Shown here: positions 16,961 to 25,974 of the stretch, one piece after another
Layout: each line of letters begins with the position of its first letter
How positions within the stretch are numbered: the stretch's first letter is position 1
NCBI RefSeq assembly: GCF_031846645.1
Contig: NZ_JAVRHN010000007.1
Coordinates: forward strand, 62,001-126,000
Reading direction: 5' to 3'
DNA length: 64,000 bases
Source of the DNA: Autumnicola psychrophila
Lineage (GTDB): Bacteria; Bacteroidota; Bacteroidia; Flavobacteriales; Flavobacteriaceae
Program-made: the position numbers and the translations under genes
Notes under the pieces: generated by a model
What the model saw: only the letters and a program-made list of their open reading frames with translations
Databases searched by the model: none
What the model was told of the DNA's origin: nothing

Positions 16961-19900
16961 TTATTCTTCTAACTTAATATCCAGGCCAAGACCTTTCAAT
17001 TCGTGCATAAGCACGTTAAAAGATTCTGGTAATCCAGGTTCCGGCATAGGCTCTCCCTTAACGATTGCTTCGTAAGTTTTAGCCCTTCCTATCACGTCAT
17101 CAGACTTAACTGTTAAGATTTCTCTTAGCGTACTTGATGCTCCATAAGCCTCAAGTGCCCAAACTTCCATCTCACCAAAACGCTGACCACCAAATTGTGC
17201 TTTACCACCAAGCGGTTGTTGTGTAATTAATGAGTAAGGACCAATGGAACGAGCATGCATTTTGTCGTCAATCATGTGTCCTAATTTCAGCATATAAATT
17301 ACACCTACAGTTGCACGTTGGTCAAAACGCTCTCCTGTACCACCATCAAAAAGATAAGTATGTCCAAATCTTGGAATTCCTGCTTCATCAGTCAGTTCAT
17401 TGATCTGGTCTATAGTTGCACCGTCAAAAATTGGAGTCGCATACTTCTTCCCTAATTTTTGTCCTGCCCAACCAAGTACAGTCTCATAAATCTGCCCAAT
17501 GTTCATACGTGATGGTACACCAAGTGGGTTCAACACAATATCAACCGGAGTTCCGTCTTCAAGGAACGGCATATCTTCCTGGCGAACGATTCTTGCAACA
17601 ATACCTTTGTTACCGTGACGTCCAGCCATCTTATCCCCTACTTTAAGCTTACGCTTCTTAGCGATGTAAACTTTAGCAAGTTTAAGAATACCTGAAGGAA
17701 GTTCATCACCAACAGAGATGGTAAACTTCTCTCTTCTTAAATTACCCTGAAGGTCATTTTCTTTAATCTTGTAATTATGAAGAAGGTCTGCTACCAACAC
17801 ATTCAGATGGTCATCTGTAGTCCACGTACCCTGTGTAAGGTGCGTGTAATCGTCTACAGCGTTTAACATCTTAAGGGTATATTTCTTACCTTTTGGCATT
17901 ACTTCTTCCCCTAAGTCGTTTTGAACACCTTGTGCTGTTTTTCCTCCAATAATGGCAAATAATTTATCTACCAGATCAGATTTTAAAGTAGTGAACTTTG
18001 TTTCGTACTTCATCTCTAAAGCCGAAATATCTTCTTTATCCTGAGCTCTCTTGCGCTTATCTTTAATAGCTCTGGCAAAAAGTTTCTTATTTATTACAAC
18101 TCCGCTTAAAGAAGGAGAAGCTTTTAAAGAGGCATCTTTAACATCACCTGCTTTATCACCAAAGATTGCTCTTAACAATTTCTCTTCAGGAGTAGGATCA
18201 CTTTCTCCCTTTGGAGTAATTTTTCCAATAAGAATATCTCCAGGTTTAACCTCGGCACCAATTCTTATCATCCCGTGTTCATCAAGATCTCTTGTAGCCT
18301 CTTCAGAAACGTTCGGAATATCATTAGTCAATTCTTCGTTACCCAATTTGGTATCCCGAACTTCCAGTGAATATTCATCTATATGAATAGAGGTGAAAAT
18401 ATCATCTCTAACTACTTTTTCAGAAATTACAATCGCATCCTCAAAGTTATATCCTTTCCAGGGCATGAAGGCAACTTTCATGTTCCTTCCTAAAGCAAGT
18501 TCCCCAGCTTCAGTAGCGTAACCCTGACATAGAACCTGACCTCTGGTTACTCTATCCCCTACAGCTACAATTGGCTTAAGGTTTATAGAAGTTCCCTGGT
18601 TGGTTTTACGGAACTTTATAAGATCGTAAGTTTTAGAATCACTATCGAAACTAACCATACGCTCTTCCTCTGTACGATCGTACTTAATTGTAATCTGGTT
18701 TGCATCTACATATTCTACTTCTCCTTCACCCTCAGCATTAATCAACACACGTGAATCTGTAGCAACCTGTCTTTCAAGACCCGTTCCAACAATAGGAGAA
18801 TCAGCTCTTAACAATGGTACGGCCTGACGCATCATGTTAGATCCCATCAATGCACGGTTGGCATCATCATGTTCCAGGAAAGGAATTAATGAAGCCGAAA
18901 TAGATGCAATCTGGTTTGGTGCAACATCGGTATAATGGATCTCTTTTGGATCTACAACCGGGAAGTCACCTTCCATTCTTGCAATAACCCTTTCAGCAGT
19001 GATCGTTCCATCATCTTCTAAAGGAATATTTGCCTGGGCAATTTTCTTTCCTTCTTCTTCCTCTGCACTAAAGTAAACAGCCTCTTCAGAAAGATTGATC
19101 TTACCATCAGTAACATTTCTATAGGGAGTCTCTATGAAGCCCATTCCATTCACTTTTGCATAAACTGCAAGTGAAGAGATTAACCCAATGTTTGGACCTT
19201 CAGGAGTTTCAATAGGACAAAGTCTACCATAGTGTGTATAGTGAACATCACGTACTTCAAATCCTGCTCTTTCTCTGGATAAACCACCTGGCCCAAGTGC
19301 TGAAAGACGACGCTTGTGCGTAATCTCTGCAAGCGGGTTTGTCTGGTCCATGAACTGGGATAACTGGTTTGTCCCGAAGAAAGAATTAATAACAGAAGAC
19401 AATGTCTTTGCGTTAATCAAATCTATTGGTGTAAACACCTCATTATCACGAACATTCATCCTCTCACGAATAGTACGTGCCATACGGGCAAGACCAACAC
19501 CAAACTGCTGGGATAGTTGCTCACCTACAGTTCTAACACGACGGTTAGACAAGTGATCGATATCATCAATCTCAGCTTTAGAGTTTATAAGCTCAATTAA
19601 ATATTTTACAATGGTAATGATATCTTCTTTGGTAAGCACCTGCTTATCCATAGCCACATCAAGACCAAGTTTTTTATTCATTCTGTAACGACCAACTTCA
19701 CCAAGACTGTAACGCTGATCTGAGAAAAATAATTTATCGATAATACCACGAGCCGTTTCCTCATCTGGCGGTTCTGCATTACGTAGCTGACGATAAATAT
19801 GTTCTACCGCTTCTTTTTCAGAGTTGGTAGGGTCTTTTTGTAAGGTATTGTGAATAATCGCATAGTCACCGGTTTGATTATCCTCTTTATGAAGAAGAAT

Positions 19901-20773
19901 AGTTTTACTACCAGTTTCCAGAATTTCTTCTATATGTTCTTTTTCAAGTTCTGTATCACGATCCAGAACAATTTCATTACGTTCAATTGAAACTACCTCT
20001 CCTGTATCTTCATCTACGAAATCCTCATACCAGGTATTCAATACACGAGCCGCCAGTTTACGACCCAATACTTTTTTTAGTCCTGTTTTAGAAACTTTAA
20101 CCTCTTCTGCAAGGTCAAAAATTTCAAGAATATCTTTATCCCGCTCAAAACCGATAGCACGGAAAAGCGTTGTAACAGGTAATTTTTTCTTTCTATCGAT
20201 ATAAGCATACATCACGCTGTTAATATCGGTAGCAAATTCTATCCATGATCCTTTAAAAGGAATTACGCGGGCAGAATATAGTTTTGTTCCATTAGCATGG
20301 AAAGATTGTCCAAAGAAAACCCCGGGCGAGCGGTGTAATTGGGATACAACCACGCGCTCTGCTCCATTGATACAAAAAGTACCACTTGGGGTCATATAAG
20401 GGATAGTTCCCAAATAAACGTCCTGTACGATGGTTTCAAAATCTTCGTGTTCCGGGTCTGTACAATAAAGCTTTAATCTTGCTTTAAGCGGAACACTGTA
20501 AGTTAAACCACGCTCAATACATTCCTGAATGGAGTATCTTGGCGGGTCCACGAAATAATCTAAAAATTCTAGTACAAATTGGTTACGGGTGTCCGTAATT
20601 GGGAAGTTCTCTAAGAAGGTATTATACAGACCTTCATTTCCCCGCTCTTCTGATTTGGTTTCCAATTGAAAGAAGTCCTGGAATGACTTGATCTGGATAT
20701 CCAGAAAGTCAGGATAATCAGGCCTGTTCTTTACAGAAGAGAAACTCAATCTTTCAGTTTGCTTTGCTAACAT
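16961..20773 (-). CDS. rpoB: DNA-directed RNA polymerase subunit beta
   Basis: 1270 residues, full length. It contributes the other half of the polymerase active cleft and is the rifampicin target. The rifampicin-pocket segment reads LSQFMDQTNPLAEITHKRRL then SALGPGGLSRERAGFEVRDV, i.e. wild type at the usual resistance positions as far as can be judged. GDKMAGRHGNKG and the C-terminal GGKAQFGGQRFGEMEVWALE are present. The ATG at 20773 is followed by the usual LAKQTERLSFSS start. It is 133 bp downstream of rplL, with a long hairpin in the gap. Confidence 0.98.
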   Translation of the reverse strand: MLAKQTERLSFSSVKNRPDYPDFLDIQIKSFQDFFQLETKSEERGNEGLYNTFLENFPITDTRNQFVLEFLDYFVDPPRYSIQECIERGLTYSVPLKARLKLYCTDPEHEDFETIVQDVYLGTIPYMTPSGTFCINGAERVVVSQLHRSPGVFFGQSFHANGTKLYSARVIPFKGSWIEFATDINSVMYAYIDRKKKLPVTTLFRAIGFERDKDILEIFDLAEEVKVSKTGLKKVLGRKLAARVLNTWYEDFVDEDTGEVVSIERNEIVLDRDTELEKEHIEEILETGSKTILLHKEDNQTGDYAIIHNTLQKDPTNSEKEAVEHIYRQLRNAEPPDEETARGIIDKLFFSDQRYSLGEVGRYRMNKKLGLDVAMDKQVLTKEDIITIVKYLIELINSKAEIDDIDHLSNRRVRTVGEQLSQQFGVGLARMARTIRERMNVRDNEVFTPIDLINAKTLSSVINSFFGTNQLSQFMDQTNPLAEITHKRRLSALGPGGLSRERAGFEVRDVHYTHYGRLCPIETPEGPNIGLISSLAVYAKVNGMGFIETPYRNVTDGKINLSEEAVYFSAEEEEGKKIAQANIPLEDDGTITAERVIARMEGDFPVVDPKEIHYTDVAPNQIASISASLIPFLEHDDANRALMGSNMMRQAVPLLRADSPIVGTGLERQVATDSRVLINAEGEGEVEYVDANQITIKYDRTEEERMVSFDSDSKTYDLIKFRKTNQGTSINLKPIVAVGDRVTRGQVLCQGYATEAGELALGRNMKVAFMPWKGYNFEDAIVISEKVVRDDIFTSIHIDEYSLEVRDTKLGNEELTNDIPNVSEEATRDLDEHGMIRIGAEVKPGDILIGKITPKGESDPTPEEKLLRAIFGDKAGDVKDASLKASPSLSGVVINKKLFARAIKDKRKRAQDKEDISALEMKYETKFTTLKSDLVDKLFAIIGGKTAQGVQNDLGEEVMPKGKKYTLKMLNAVDDYTHLTQGTWTTDDHLNVLVADLLHNYKIKENDLQGNLRREKFTISVGDELPSGILKLAKVYIAKKRKLKVGDKMAGRHGNKGIVARIVRQEDMPFLEDGTPVDIVLNPLGVPSRMNIGQIYETVLGWAGQKLGKKYATPIFDGATIDQINELTDEAGIPRFGHTYLFDGGTGERFDQRATVGVIYMLKLGHMIDDKMHARSIGPYSLITQQPLGGKAQFGGQRFGEMEVWALEAYGASSTLREILTVKSDDVIGRAKTYEAIVKGEPMPEPGLPESFNVLMHELKGLGLDIKLEE

Positions 20774-20844
20774 CTATGGACGGAATTATAATTTGTTATA
20801 TATATAGGTGCGTTACAAGGACTGTGCCGTTATATACGCAAAAG

Positions 20845-20882
20845 GGTTTAGACCTTCAGGAGCGAATCCTGAGGCCTAAACC
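20845..20882 (-). other. Long hairpin between rplL and rpoB (attenuator or processing site)
   Basis: GGTTTAGACCTTCAGGA pairs with TCCTGAGGCCTAAACC through about 16 bp with one bulge and a five-base GCGAA loop. It lies about 25 bp beyond the rplL stop. A long T run does not follow on the minus strand. In many bacteria a partial terminator or RNase site in this gap sets the ratio of L7/L12 to polymerase; that role here is inference. Confidence 0.6.
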
Positions 20883-20906
20883 TAAATAATATTGCTTTTG
20901 TCAAGC

Positions 20907-21281
20907 TTATTTAAGCTCAACCTCAGCTCCTGCTTCTTCTAACTGTGCTTTTAATGCTTCAGCTTCATCTTTAGAAACACCTTCTTTTACTGGAGCAGGT
21001 GCACCATCAACTAAACCTTTAGCGTCTTTAAGACCAAGACCAGTAAGTTCTTTAACAAGCTTAACTACTGCAAGTTTAGCACCTCCCGGAGCCTTGAGGA
21101 TTACATCAAATTCAGTTTGCTCTTCAGCGGCTTCTTCACCACCAGCAGCACCACCAGCAACAGCAACAGCTGCAGCAGCAGGCTCAATACCATATTCTTC
21201 TTTTAGAATATCAGCTAACTCATTAACTTCTTTTACAGTCAAGTTAACCAATTGTTCTGCGAAATCTTTTAAATCTGCCAT
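20907..21281 (-). CDS. rplL: 50S ribosomal protein L7/L12 (bL12)
   Basis: 124 residues. It forms the flexible stalk that recruits translational GTPases. The N-terminal dimerisation helices are followed by an Ala/Gly-rich hinge (AAAAVAVAGGAAGGEEAAEE) and the C-terminal domain with GLKDAKGLVDGAP. It follows rplJ by 56 bp, as in nearly all bacteria; L10 carries several copies on the ribosome, consistent with separate translation control. Confidence 0.97.
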   Translation of the reverse strand: MADLKDFAEQLVNLTVKEVNELADILKEEYGIEPAAAAVAVAGGAAGGEEAAEEQTEFDVILKAPGGAKLAVVKLVKELTGLGLKDAKGLVDGAPAPVKEGVSKDEAEALKAQLEEAGAEVELK

Positions 21282-21337
21282 TTTTCTATCGTTTTAAAAA
21301 GTTCTTTAATTATAATTGTTAAAAAGTGCGTACGTGT

Positions 21338-21859
21338 TTATCCTTCCTTTTCAGAAAGAGTTTTAAGAATTCCGGCTATTTTACCGCCACCAGATTTAAG
21401 TGCTGAAACAACATTCTTAGCAGGTGATTGTAATAGACCAATAATATCTCCAATAACTTCTTCTTTAGATTTGATATTTACAAGGGCATCCAGGTAATTA
21501 TCGCCTACATAAACAGCTTCCTCTACAAAAGCTCCCTTAAGAAGAGGCTTATCAGATTTTTTTCTGAATTCTTTTATAACCTTGGCCGGAGCATTTCCGG
21601 TTTCAGATAACATTATTGAAGTATTACCTTTAAGTACTGATGGCAGATCTGCGAAATCTTTATCAGTTGCTTCCATGGCTTTCGCCAATAATGTATTTTT
21701 AACTACCGATAGCTTAATATCTGCTTTAAAACAAGCTCTTCTTAAGTTAGAAGTGGCGCCTGCGTTTAATCCAGAAATATCTGCTAAATAAATGGTTGGA
21801 GAATCAGCTAACTGGGCAGTTAAATCTTTTATTACTTGTGATTTTTCTTCTCTTGTCAT
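21338..21859 (-). CDS. rplJ: 50S ribosomal protein L10 (uL10)
   Basis: 173 residues, the stalk base that holds the bL12 dimers. It begins MTREEKSQVIKDLTAQL and keeps the RNA-binding core with LRRACFKADIKLSVVKNTLL; the C-terminal helix binds bL12. It starts 9 bp after rplA, so no classic L10 leader fits between them. Autoregulation, if present, must act elsewhere. Confidence 0.96.
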   Translation of the reverse strand: MTREEKSQVIKDLTAQLADSPTIYLADISGLNAGATSNLRRACFKADIKLSVVKNTLLAKAMEATDKDFADLPSVLKGNTSIMLSETGNAPAKVIKEFRKKSDKPLLKGAFVEEAVYVGDNYLDALVNIKSKEEVIGDIIGLLQSPAKNVVSALKSGGGKIAGILKTLSEKEG

Positions 21860-21868
21860 AATAACTTA

Positions 21869-22567
21869 TTATTGCTCAGTAAACCTTTTAGTGTCAATTG
21901 CCACACTCGGGCTCATGGTGCTAGCCATATAAATACTTTTTATATAGACACCTTTAGCAGCCTGAGGCTTCAACTTTACCAGCGTAGTTAATAATTCTCT
22001 TGCGTTACCAGCAATTTTTTCAGCATCAAAAGATGCCTTACCAACTGCAGCGTGAACAATACCTGTTTTATCAACTTTAAAGTCAATTTTACCAGCCTTA
22101 ACATCAGATACAGCTTTACCAATATCCATAGTTACCGTACCGGTTTTCGGGTTAGGCATCAAACCTCTAGGTCCAAGAATACGACCAAGGGGTCCTAATT
22201 TTCCCATGACACTAGGCATAGTGACGATAACGTCCACATCTGTCCAGCCGCCTTTAATTTTCTCAAGGTATTCATCAAGTCCAACAAAATCTGCACCAGC
22301 CTCTTTAGCCTCTTCTTCCTTATCTGGAGTTACAAGAGCCAAAACTTTTACATCTTTACCAGTACCATGAGGAAGTGTCACAACACCTCTCACCATTTGA
22401 TTTGCTTTACGAGGATCTACGTTCAAACGAACAGCCAAATCCACAGAAGCATCAAAGTTTTCGTTGGAAACTTCTTTTATTAAAGCTGAAGCTTCTGCAA
22501 CCGAATACAGCTTACCGCTTTCGATTTTAGATTGAGCCTCTTTTTGCTTTTTTGTTACTTTTGCCAT
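21869..22567 (-). CDS. rplA: 50S ribosomal protein L1 (uL1)
   Basis: 232 residues, full length. It binds 23S rRNA at the L1 stalk, moves deacylated tRNA through the E site, and is a translational repressor of its own operon in many bacteria. The signature GPLGRILGPRGLMPNPKTGT is present near residue 125. It lies 19 bp downstream of rplK; the two are almost certainly translated from the same transcript. Confidence 0.97.
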   Translation of the reverse strand: MAKVTKKQKEAQSKIESGKLYSVAEASALIKEVSNENFDASVDLAVRLNVDPRKANQMVRGVVTLPHGTGKDVKVLALVTPDKEEEAKEAGADFVGLDEYLEKIKGGWTDVDVIVTMPSVMGKLGPLGRILGPRGLMPNPKTGTVTMDIGKAVSDVKAGKIDFKVDKTGIVHAAVGKASFDAEKIAGNARELLTTLVKLKPQAAKGVYIKSIYMASTMSPSVAIDTKRFTEQ

Positions 22568-22586
22568 TTCTTAATTTCTTTTAGGA

Positions 22587-23024
22587 TTAAAACGGTGCGC
22601 TACCTTTTACAGTTATTCCCATTGAACGTGCTGTTCCGGCAACCATTTTCATCGCAGACTCTACAGTGAATGCATTTAAATCCTGCATTTTATCTTCTGC
22701 AATAGCTCTAACCTGATCCCAAGAAACACTTGCTACTTTTTTTCTGTTAGGCTCTCCAGAACCCTTTTTAGATTTAGATGCTTCCAACAATTGTACTGCT
22801 GCAGGAGGAGTCTTGATAACAAAGTCAAAAGACTTATCACCATAAACTGTTATCGCAACAGGCAATACTTTACCTTGTTTATCCTGTGTTCTGGCGTTAA
22901 ATTGCTTACAGAACTCCATGATATTAACTCCGGCAGCACCTAAAGCAGGTCCAACTGGTGGTGAAGGGTTAGCAGCACCTCCGCGAACTTGTAGTTTTAC
23001 AACTTTACTTACTTCTTTTGCCAT
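22587..23024 (-). CDS. rplK: 50S ribosomal protein L11 (uL11)
   Basis: 145 residues. Part of the GTPase-associated centre and needed for RelA activation in bacteria that have RelA. The N-terminal motif GGAANPSPPVGPALGAAGVN is intact, and the C-terminal domain ends with ARSMGITVKG. Its leader holds a 9 bp inverted repeat (23041-23078) that could be an L1 control site. Confidence 0.97.
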   Translation of the reverse strand: MAKEVSKVVKLQVRGGAANPSPPVGPALGAAGVNIMEFCKQFNARTQDKQGKVLPVAITVYGDKSFDFVIKTPPAAVQLLEASKSKKGSGEPNRKKVASVSWDQVRAIAEDKMQDLNAFTVESAMKMVAGTARSMGITVKGSAPF

Positions 23025-23040
23025 TTTCTAAATTTTTAGG

Positions 23041-23078
23041 TGATAGTTTGTTAGAGTGGAAGCTTTAAAAAACTATCA
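23041..23078 (-). promoter_or_regulatory. Inverted repeat in the rplK leader (candidate L1/L11 control site)
   Basis: TGATAGTTT and AAACTATCA form a perfect 9 bp stem around a 20-base loop, ending about 17 bp before the rplK start. Its place matches where L1 represses the L11-L1 operon in other bacteria; the binding itself is inferred, not seen. Confidence 0.35.
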
Positions 23079-23099
23079 AAAAATATGTAACAAATATTG

Positions 23100-23651
23100 T
23101 TATACTTTTTCTACTTGCATGTAGCTTAATTCCAGCGGTGTCTTTCTTCCGAAAATCTTAACCATTACCTCAAGCTTACGTTTTTCTTCATTTATCTTTT
23201 CTACCGTACCATTAAAACCATTGAATGGACCATCTATTACTTTAATAGTTTCCCCAATAGTAAAAGGAATGGCCACATTATCTGCTTTCACAGAGAGTTC
23301 GTCCACCTTACCTAACATACGATTTACTTCAGACCTCCTCAGTGGCACCGGATCCCCACCTTTAGTCTCTCCAAGAAAACCAATCACACCATTAATCCCT
23401 TTAATAATATGAGGAATTTCCCCTATAAGATTTGCCTGCACCATTATATATCCCGGAAAGTAAACGCGCTCTTTATTAACCTTTTTTCCGTTTCTAATTT
23501 GTATAACTTTTTCAGTTGGAACAAGAACCTGGTCTACCTGATCTTCCAGGCCATGGTGAGCAATTTCTCTTTCTATATAATCTTTGACTTTATTTTCCTG
23601 GCCACTAACGGCACGAACAACATACCATTTTTTATCCTTTACCTCTGTCAT
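23100..23651 (-). CDS. nusG: Transcription termination/antitermination protein NusG
   Basis: 183 residues. It binds the RNA polymerase clamp and couples transcription to Rho or to the ribosome. The N-terminal NGN domain (KWYVVRAVSGQENKVKDYIE) and the C-terminal KOW domain (FTIGETIKVIDGPFNGFNG) are both clear. It follows secE by 10 bp, the conserved secE-nusG pair. Confidence 0.97.
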   Translation of the reverse strand: MTEVKDKKWYVVRAVSGQENKVKDYIEREIAHHGLEDQVDQVLVPTEKVIQIRNGKKVNKERVYFPGYIMVQANLIGEIPHIIKGINGVIGFLGETKGGDPVPLRRSEVNRMLGKVDELSVKADNVAIPFTIGETIKVIDGPFNGFNGTVEKINEEKRKLEVMVKIFGRKTPLELSYMQVEKV

Positions 23652-23661
23652 TTGTAGTTTT

Positions 23662-23859
23662 TTAAGATTTAATCCATTCGAAGTACTGCTCTATTGCAGA
23701 GCTAAACAAAGAATCAACCCCCCAAACTGCCAATGAAAAAATAATTGAGAATACGGCAACCACGATAGTTAAGCGTTGCGCTTCAGGCCAGCTCGTCCAG
23801 GTAACATGGTTTTTTAACTCGTTATAAGATTCTGATATGTAATTAACAATTCCCGCCAT
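23662..23859 (-). CDS. secE: Preprotein translocase subunit SecE
   Basis: 65 residues with the start at ATG 23859 (MAGIVNYISESYNELKNHVT). One C-terminal membrane span (TIVVAVFSIIFSLAVWGV) is typical of the short, single-span SecE that clamps SecY. The frame is open to 23925, but the added residues translate a degenerate tRNA-end repeat (23874-23926) and are not SecE-like. The conserved core NHVTWTSWPEAQRLT is the family hallmark. It is first in the secE-nusG-rplK cluster, 120 bp after tRNA-Trp. Confidence 0.93.
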   Translation of the reverse strand: MAGIVNYISESYNELKNHVTWTSWPEAQRLTIVVAVFSIIFSLAVWGVDSLFSSAIEQYFEWIKS

Positions 23860-23873
23860 TTCTTGTTTTATTT

Positions 23874-23926
23874 GCTCGGATTGAGAGACTACCTTCGACT
23901 TCTCTCGGGACAGGCATCTCGCCACA
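23874..23926 (-). repeat. Degenerate duplicate of tRNA-Trp 3' end plus shared tail (copy D)
   Basis: Plus strand GCTCGGATTGAGAGACTA resembles the tRNA-Trp 3' end GCACGGGTTGAGAGGCTC at 23981 (offset about 107 bp). It is followed by CCTTCGACTTCTCTCGGGAC and AGGCATCTCGCC, the tail shared with the other three copies. It occupies the leader of secE. Confidence 0.65.
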
Positions 23927-23981
23927 TTTTTCTAGATATCCTGAAAATTTTAGATCCCTGTAAAGGAATTATTTTCTCTTG

Positions 23982-24054
23982 CACGGGTTGAGAGGCTCGA
24001 ACTCCCGACACCTGGTTTTGGAGACCAGTGCTCTACCAACTGAGCTAAACCCGT
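23982..24054 (-). tRNA. tRNA-Trp(CCA)
   Basis: Cloverleaf on the minus strand: acceptor ACGGGTT/AACCCGT, D-arm GCTC/GAGC, anticodon arm CTGGT-CTCCAAA-ACCAG with anticodon CCA, T-arm with GTTCGAG. CCA is not encoded. It lies between tuf and secE, the position typical of most bacteria. Confidence 0.96.
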
Positions 24055-24065
24055 AAATATAAAGG

Positions 24066-24095
24066 AAGGTATCCCGATTTACAGCGGGATACCTT
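24066..24095 (-). terminator. Hairpin after tuf
   Basis: A perfect 11 bp stem AAGGTATCCCG/CGGGATACCTT with an eight-base loop between tuf and tRNA-Trp. The T tract beyond it is broken, so it may be a partial terminator or an RNase site that separates tuf mRNA from the tRNA. Confidence 0.65.
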
Positions 24096-24112
24096 TATAA
24101 ATCAATTCTGAA

Positions 24113-25300
24113 TTAGTCTAGAATTTCAGTTACCTGACCAGCACCTACAGTTCTACCACCTTCACGGATAGCAAAACGAAGTCCCTGATTCATAGCAATA
24201 GCCTGAATTAACTCTACAGTAATTGTAAGGTTATCACCTGGCATTACCATCTCAACTCCTTCAGGAAGGCTAATTGTTCCAGTCACATCAGTTGTACGTA
24301 CATAGAACTGTGGACGGTAGTTGTTATGAAATGGAGTGTGACGTCCACCTTCTTCTTTCTTAAGGATATAAACCTCAGCTTTAAATTTAGCGTGCGGAGT
24401 TACAGAACCTGGCTTAGTAATTACCATACCTCTTGAGATTTGAGATTTCTCAATACCTCTAAGAAGAATACCAACGTTATCTCCAGCTTCACCTCTATCA
24501 AGAATTTTACGGAACATCTCAACCCCAGTAATAGTGGAAGTAAGCTTACCAGCTCCCATTCCAATGATTTCTACAGGATCCCCAGTGTTCGCCACACCAG
24601 TTTCAATACGTCCAGTTGCTACTGTACCACGACCTGTAATAGAAAATACATCTTCGATAGGCATCAAGAAAGGCTTATCTACATCACGCTCAGGAAGTTC
24701 AATCCAGCTATCTACAGCTTCCATAAGATCAAGAACAGTCTTAGACCATTTCTCATCTCCTTCTAAAGCCCCAAGTGCAGAACCTGAAATTACAGGACCA
24801 TTATCACCATCATACTCATAGAAAGAAAGAAGATCTCTAACTTCCATCTCAACTAACTCAAGAAGCTCCTCATCATCAACAAGGTCAACTTTGTTTAAGA
24901 ATACAACGATTCTTGGAATACCAACCTGACGACCTAAAAGGATATGTTCACGAGTTTGCGGCATAGGACCATCAGTTGCAGCTACAACAAGAATAGCACC
25001 ATCCATTTGAGCAGCACCTGTAACCATGTTTTTCACATAATCGGCGTGACCAGGACAGTCAACATGAGCGTAGTGACGGTTTGCAGTCGAATACTCTACG
25101 TGTGAAGAGTTAATAGTAATACCTCTTTCCTTCTCTTCTGGAGCATTGTCAATTTGATCAAAAGCACTCGCTTCTGAATAACCAGCATCAGCCATTACTC
25201 GTGTAATCGCTGCAGTTAAAGTTGTTTTTCCGTGATCTACGTGTCCAATTGTACCAATATTAAGGTGCGGTTTGGAACGATCATAAGTTTCCTTTGCCAT
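24113..25300 (-). CDS. tuf: Elongation factor Tu
   Basis: 395 residues, full length. It delivers aminoacyl-tRNA to the ribosome. G1 is GHVDHGKTT (residues 18-26), G3 is DCPGHADY, G4 is NKVDLVDD, followed by the two beta-barrel domains and the C-terminal GGRTVGAGQVTEIL. Only one tuf copy is visible here. It lies within the tRNA cluster (tRNA-Thr 58 bp upstream, tRNA-Trp 58 bp downstream), the standard tRNA-tuf arrangement, so its transcript probably carries tRNAs that are cut out. Confidence 0.98.
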   Translation of the reverse strand: MAKETYDRSKPHLNIGTIGHVDHGKTTLTAAITRVMADAGYSEASAFDQIDNAPEEKERGITINSSHVEYSTANRHYAHVDCPGHADYVKNMVTGAAQMDGAILVVAATDGPMPQTREHILLGRQVGIPRIVVFLNKVDLVDDEELLELVEMEVRDLLSFYEYDGDNGPVISGSALGALEGDEKWSKTVLDLMEAVDSWIELPERDVDKPFLMPIEDVFSITGRGTVATGRIETGVANTGDPVEIIGMGAGKLTSTITGVEMFRKILDRGEAGDNVGILLRGIEKSQISRGMVITKPGSVTPHAKFKAEVYILKKEEGGRHTPFHNNYRPQFYVRTTDVTGTISLPEGVEMVMPGDNLTITVELIQAIAMNQGLRFAIREGGRTVGAGQVTEILD

Positions 25301-25358
25301 AATTAATACTTATTTAATCTTAGTTATATATTAGTGTTCAATTTTATACAATAACAAG

Positions 25359-25430
25359 AGCCAACGACGAGAATTGAACTCGTGACCTCTTCCTTACCAA
25401 GGAAACGCTCTACCCCTGAGCTACGTCGGC
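25359..25430 (-). tRNA. tRNA-Thr(GGU)
   Basis: Minus strand: acceptor GCCGACG/CGTTGGC (one G-U), anticodon arm TTTCC-TTGGTAA-GGAAG with anticodon GGT, T-arm with GTTCAAT. With the UGU isoacceptors at 3269 and 26368 it covers the ACN box. No degenerate 3' copy lies next to it; tuf begins 58 bp downstream. Confidence 0.94.
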
Positions 25431-25834
25431 TTTTAAAAGAGGCGCTTTAGGCACCCCGGCTCAAAATTCATTGTTCTGTAAACAACAAAAATAACCCCAA
25501 ACCTGCTCAGGTTCTTAGGTTATAATTTATCTAGAACAACACAGAACGTATTACAACCTTCTGTTTATTTTTAAATCCTTAGCCAGCAAATAAACAATAC
25601 AGAAACCACAATCTCGAGTGCTTACTCCTGTAATCGTCATGAAGCGAAGATTCTAATTTTCCGCCGATTCACAAAGCCATCATGAACTCAAAGTTCCAGA
25701 CTTTTTAGAGCGGGAGACTGGGTTTCCTTCGATTCGCTTTTTCAAACTCACTCAGAACAGGCTTCTCACCCTGCTTTCCGCCTTTAATACAATTTGAACT
25801 AAATCAAATTATTATTTCCTTCAGAAAGTCTTAG
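25431..25834. other. Gene-free interval between tRNA-Thr(GGU) and tRNA-Gly
   Basis: 404 bp without a plausible gene. It contains the degenerate tRNA-Gly end (25706-25774), a small palindrome AACCTGCTCAGGTT (25500-25513), and a loose inverted repeat made of TTCTGTTTATTT (about 25559) and AAATAAACAATACAGAA (about 25587). No promoter or riboswitch was recognised. Confidence 0.5.
25706..25774 (-). repeat. Degenerate duplicate of tRNA-Gly 3' end plus shared tail (copy B)
   Basis: Plus strand TAGAGCGGGAGACTGGGTT repeats the intact tRNA-Gly end (TAGAGCGGGAGACCGGGTT at 25832), offset 126 bp. It continues as TCCTTCGATTCGCTTTTTC, then CTCAGAACAGGCTTCTCACC, the same tail as copies A, C and D with a small expansion. 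Confidence 0.75.
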
Positions 25835-25907
25835 AGCGGGAGACCGGGTTCGAACCGGCGACATTCAGCTTGGAAGGCTGACGCTCTACCAACTGAGCTA
25901 CTCCCGC
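25835..25907 (-). tRNA. tRNA-Gly(UCC)
   Basis: Minus strand: acceptor GCGGGAG/CTCCCGC, D-arm GCTC/GAGC, anticodon arm TCAGC-CTTCCAA-GCTGA with anticodon TCC, T-arm with GTTCGAA. CCA is not encoded. A degenerate copy of its 3' end lies at 25706. Confidence 0.95.
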
Positions 25908-25974
25908 ATTCAAACAATTAAGGCATAAAGATTAATGCTCAACATTAGACCTTCAACCTTTTTCGTTTTTTTTG

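Noticed and set aside
23860..23925. Longer SecE N-terminus
   Set aside because: The added residues translate a degenerate tRNA-Trp end and its shared tail; SecE proteins begin at MAGIVNYI.
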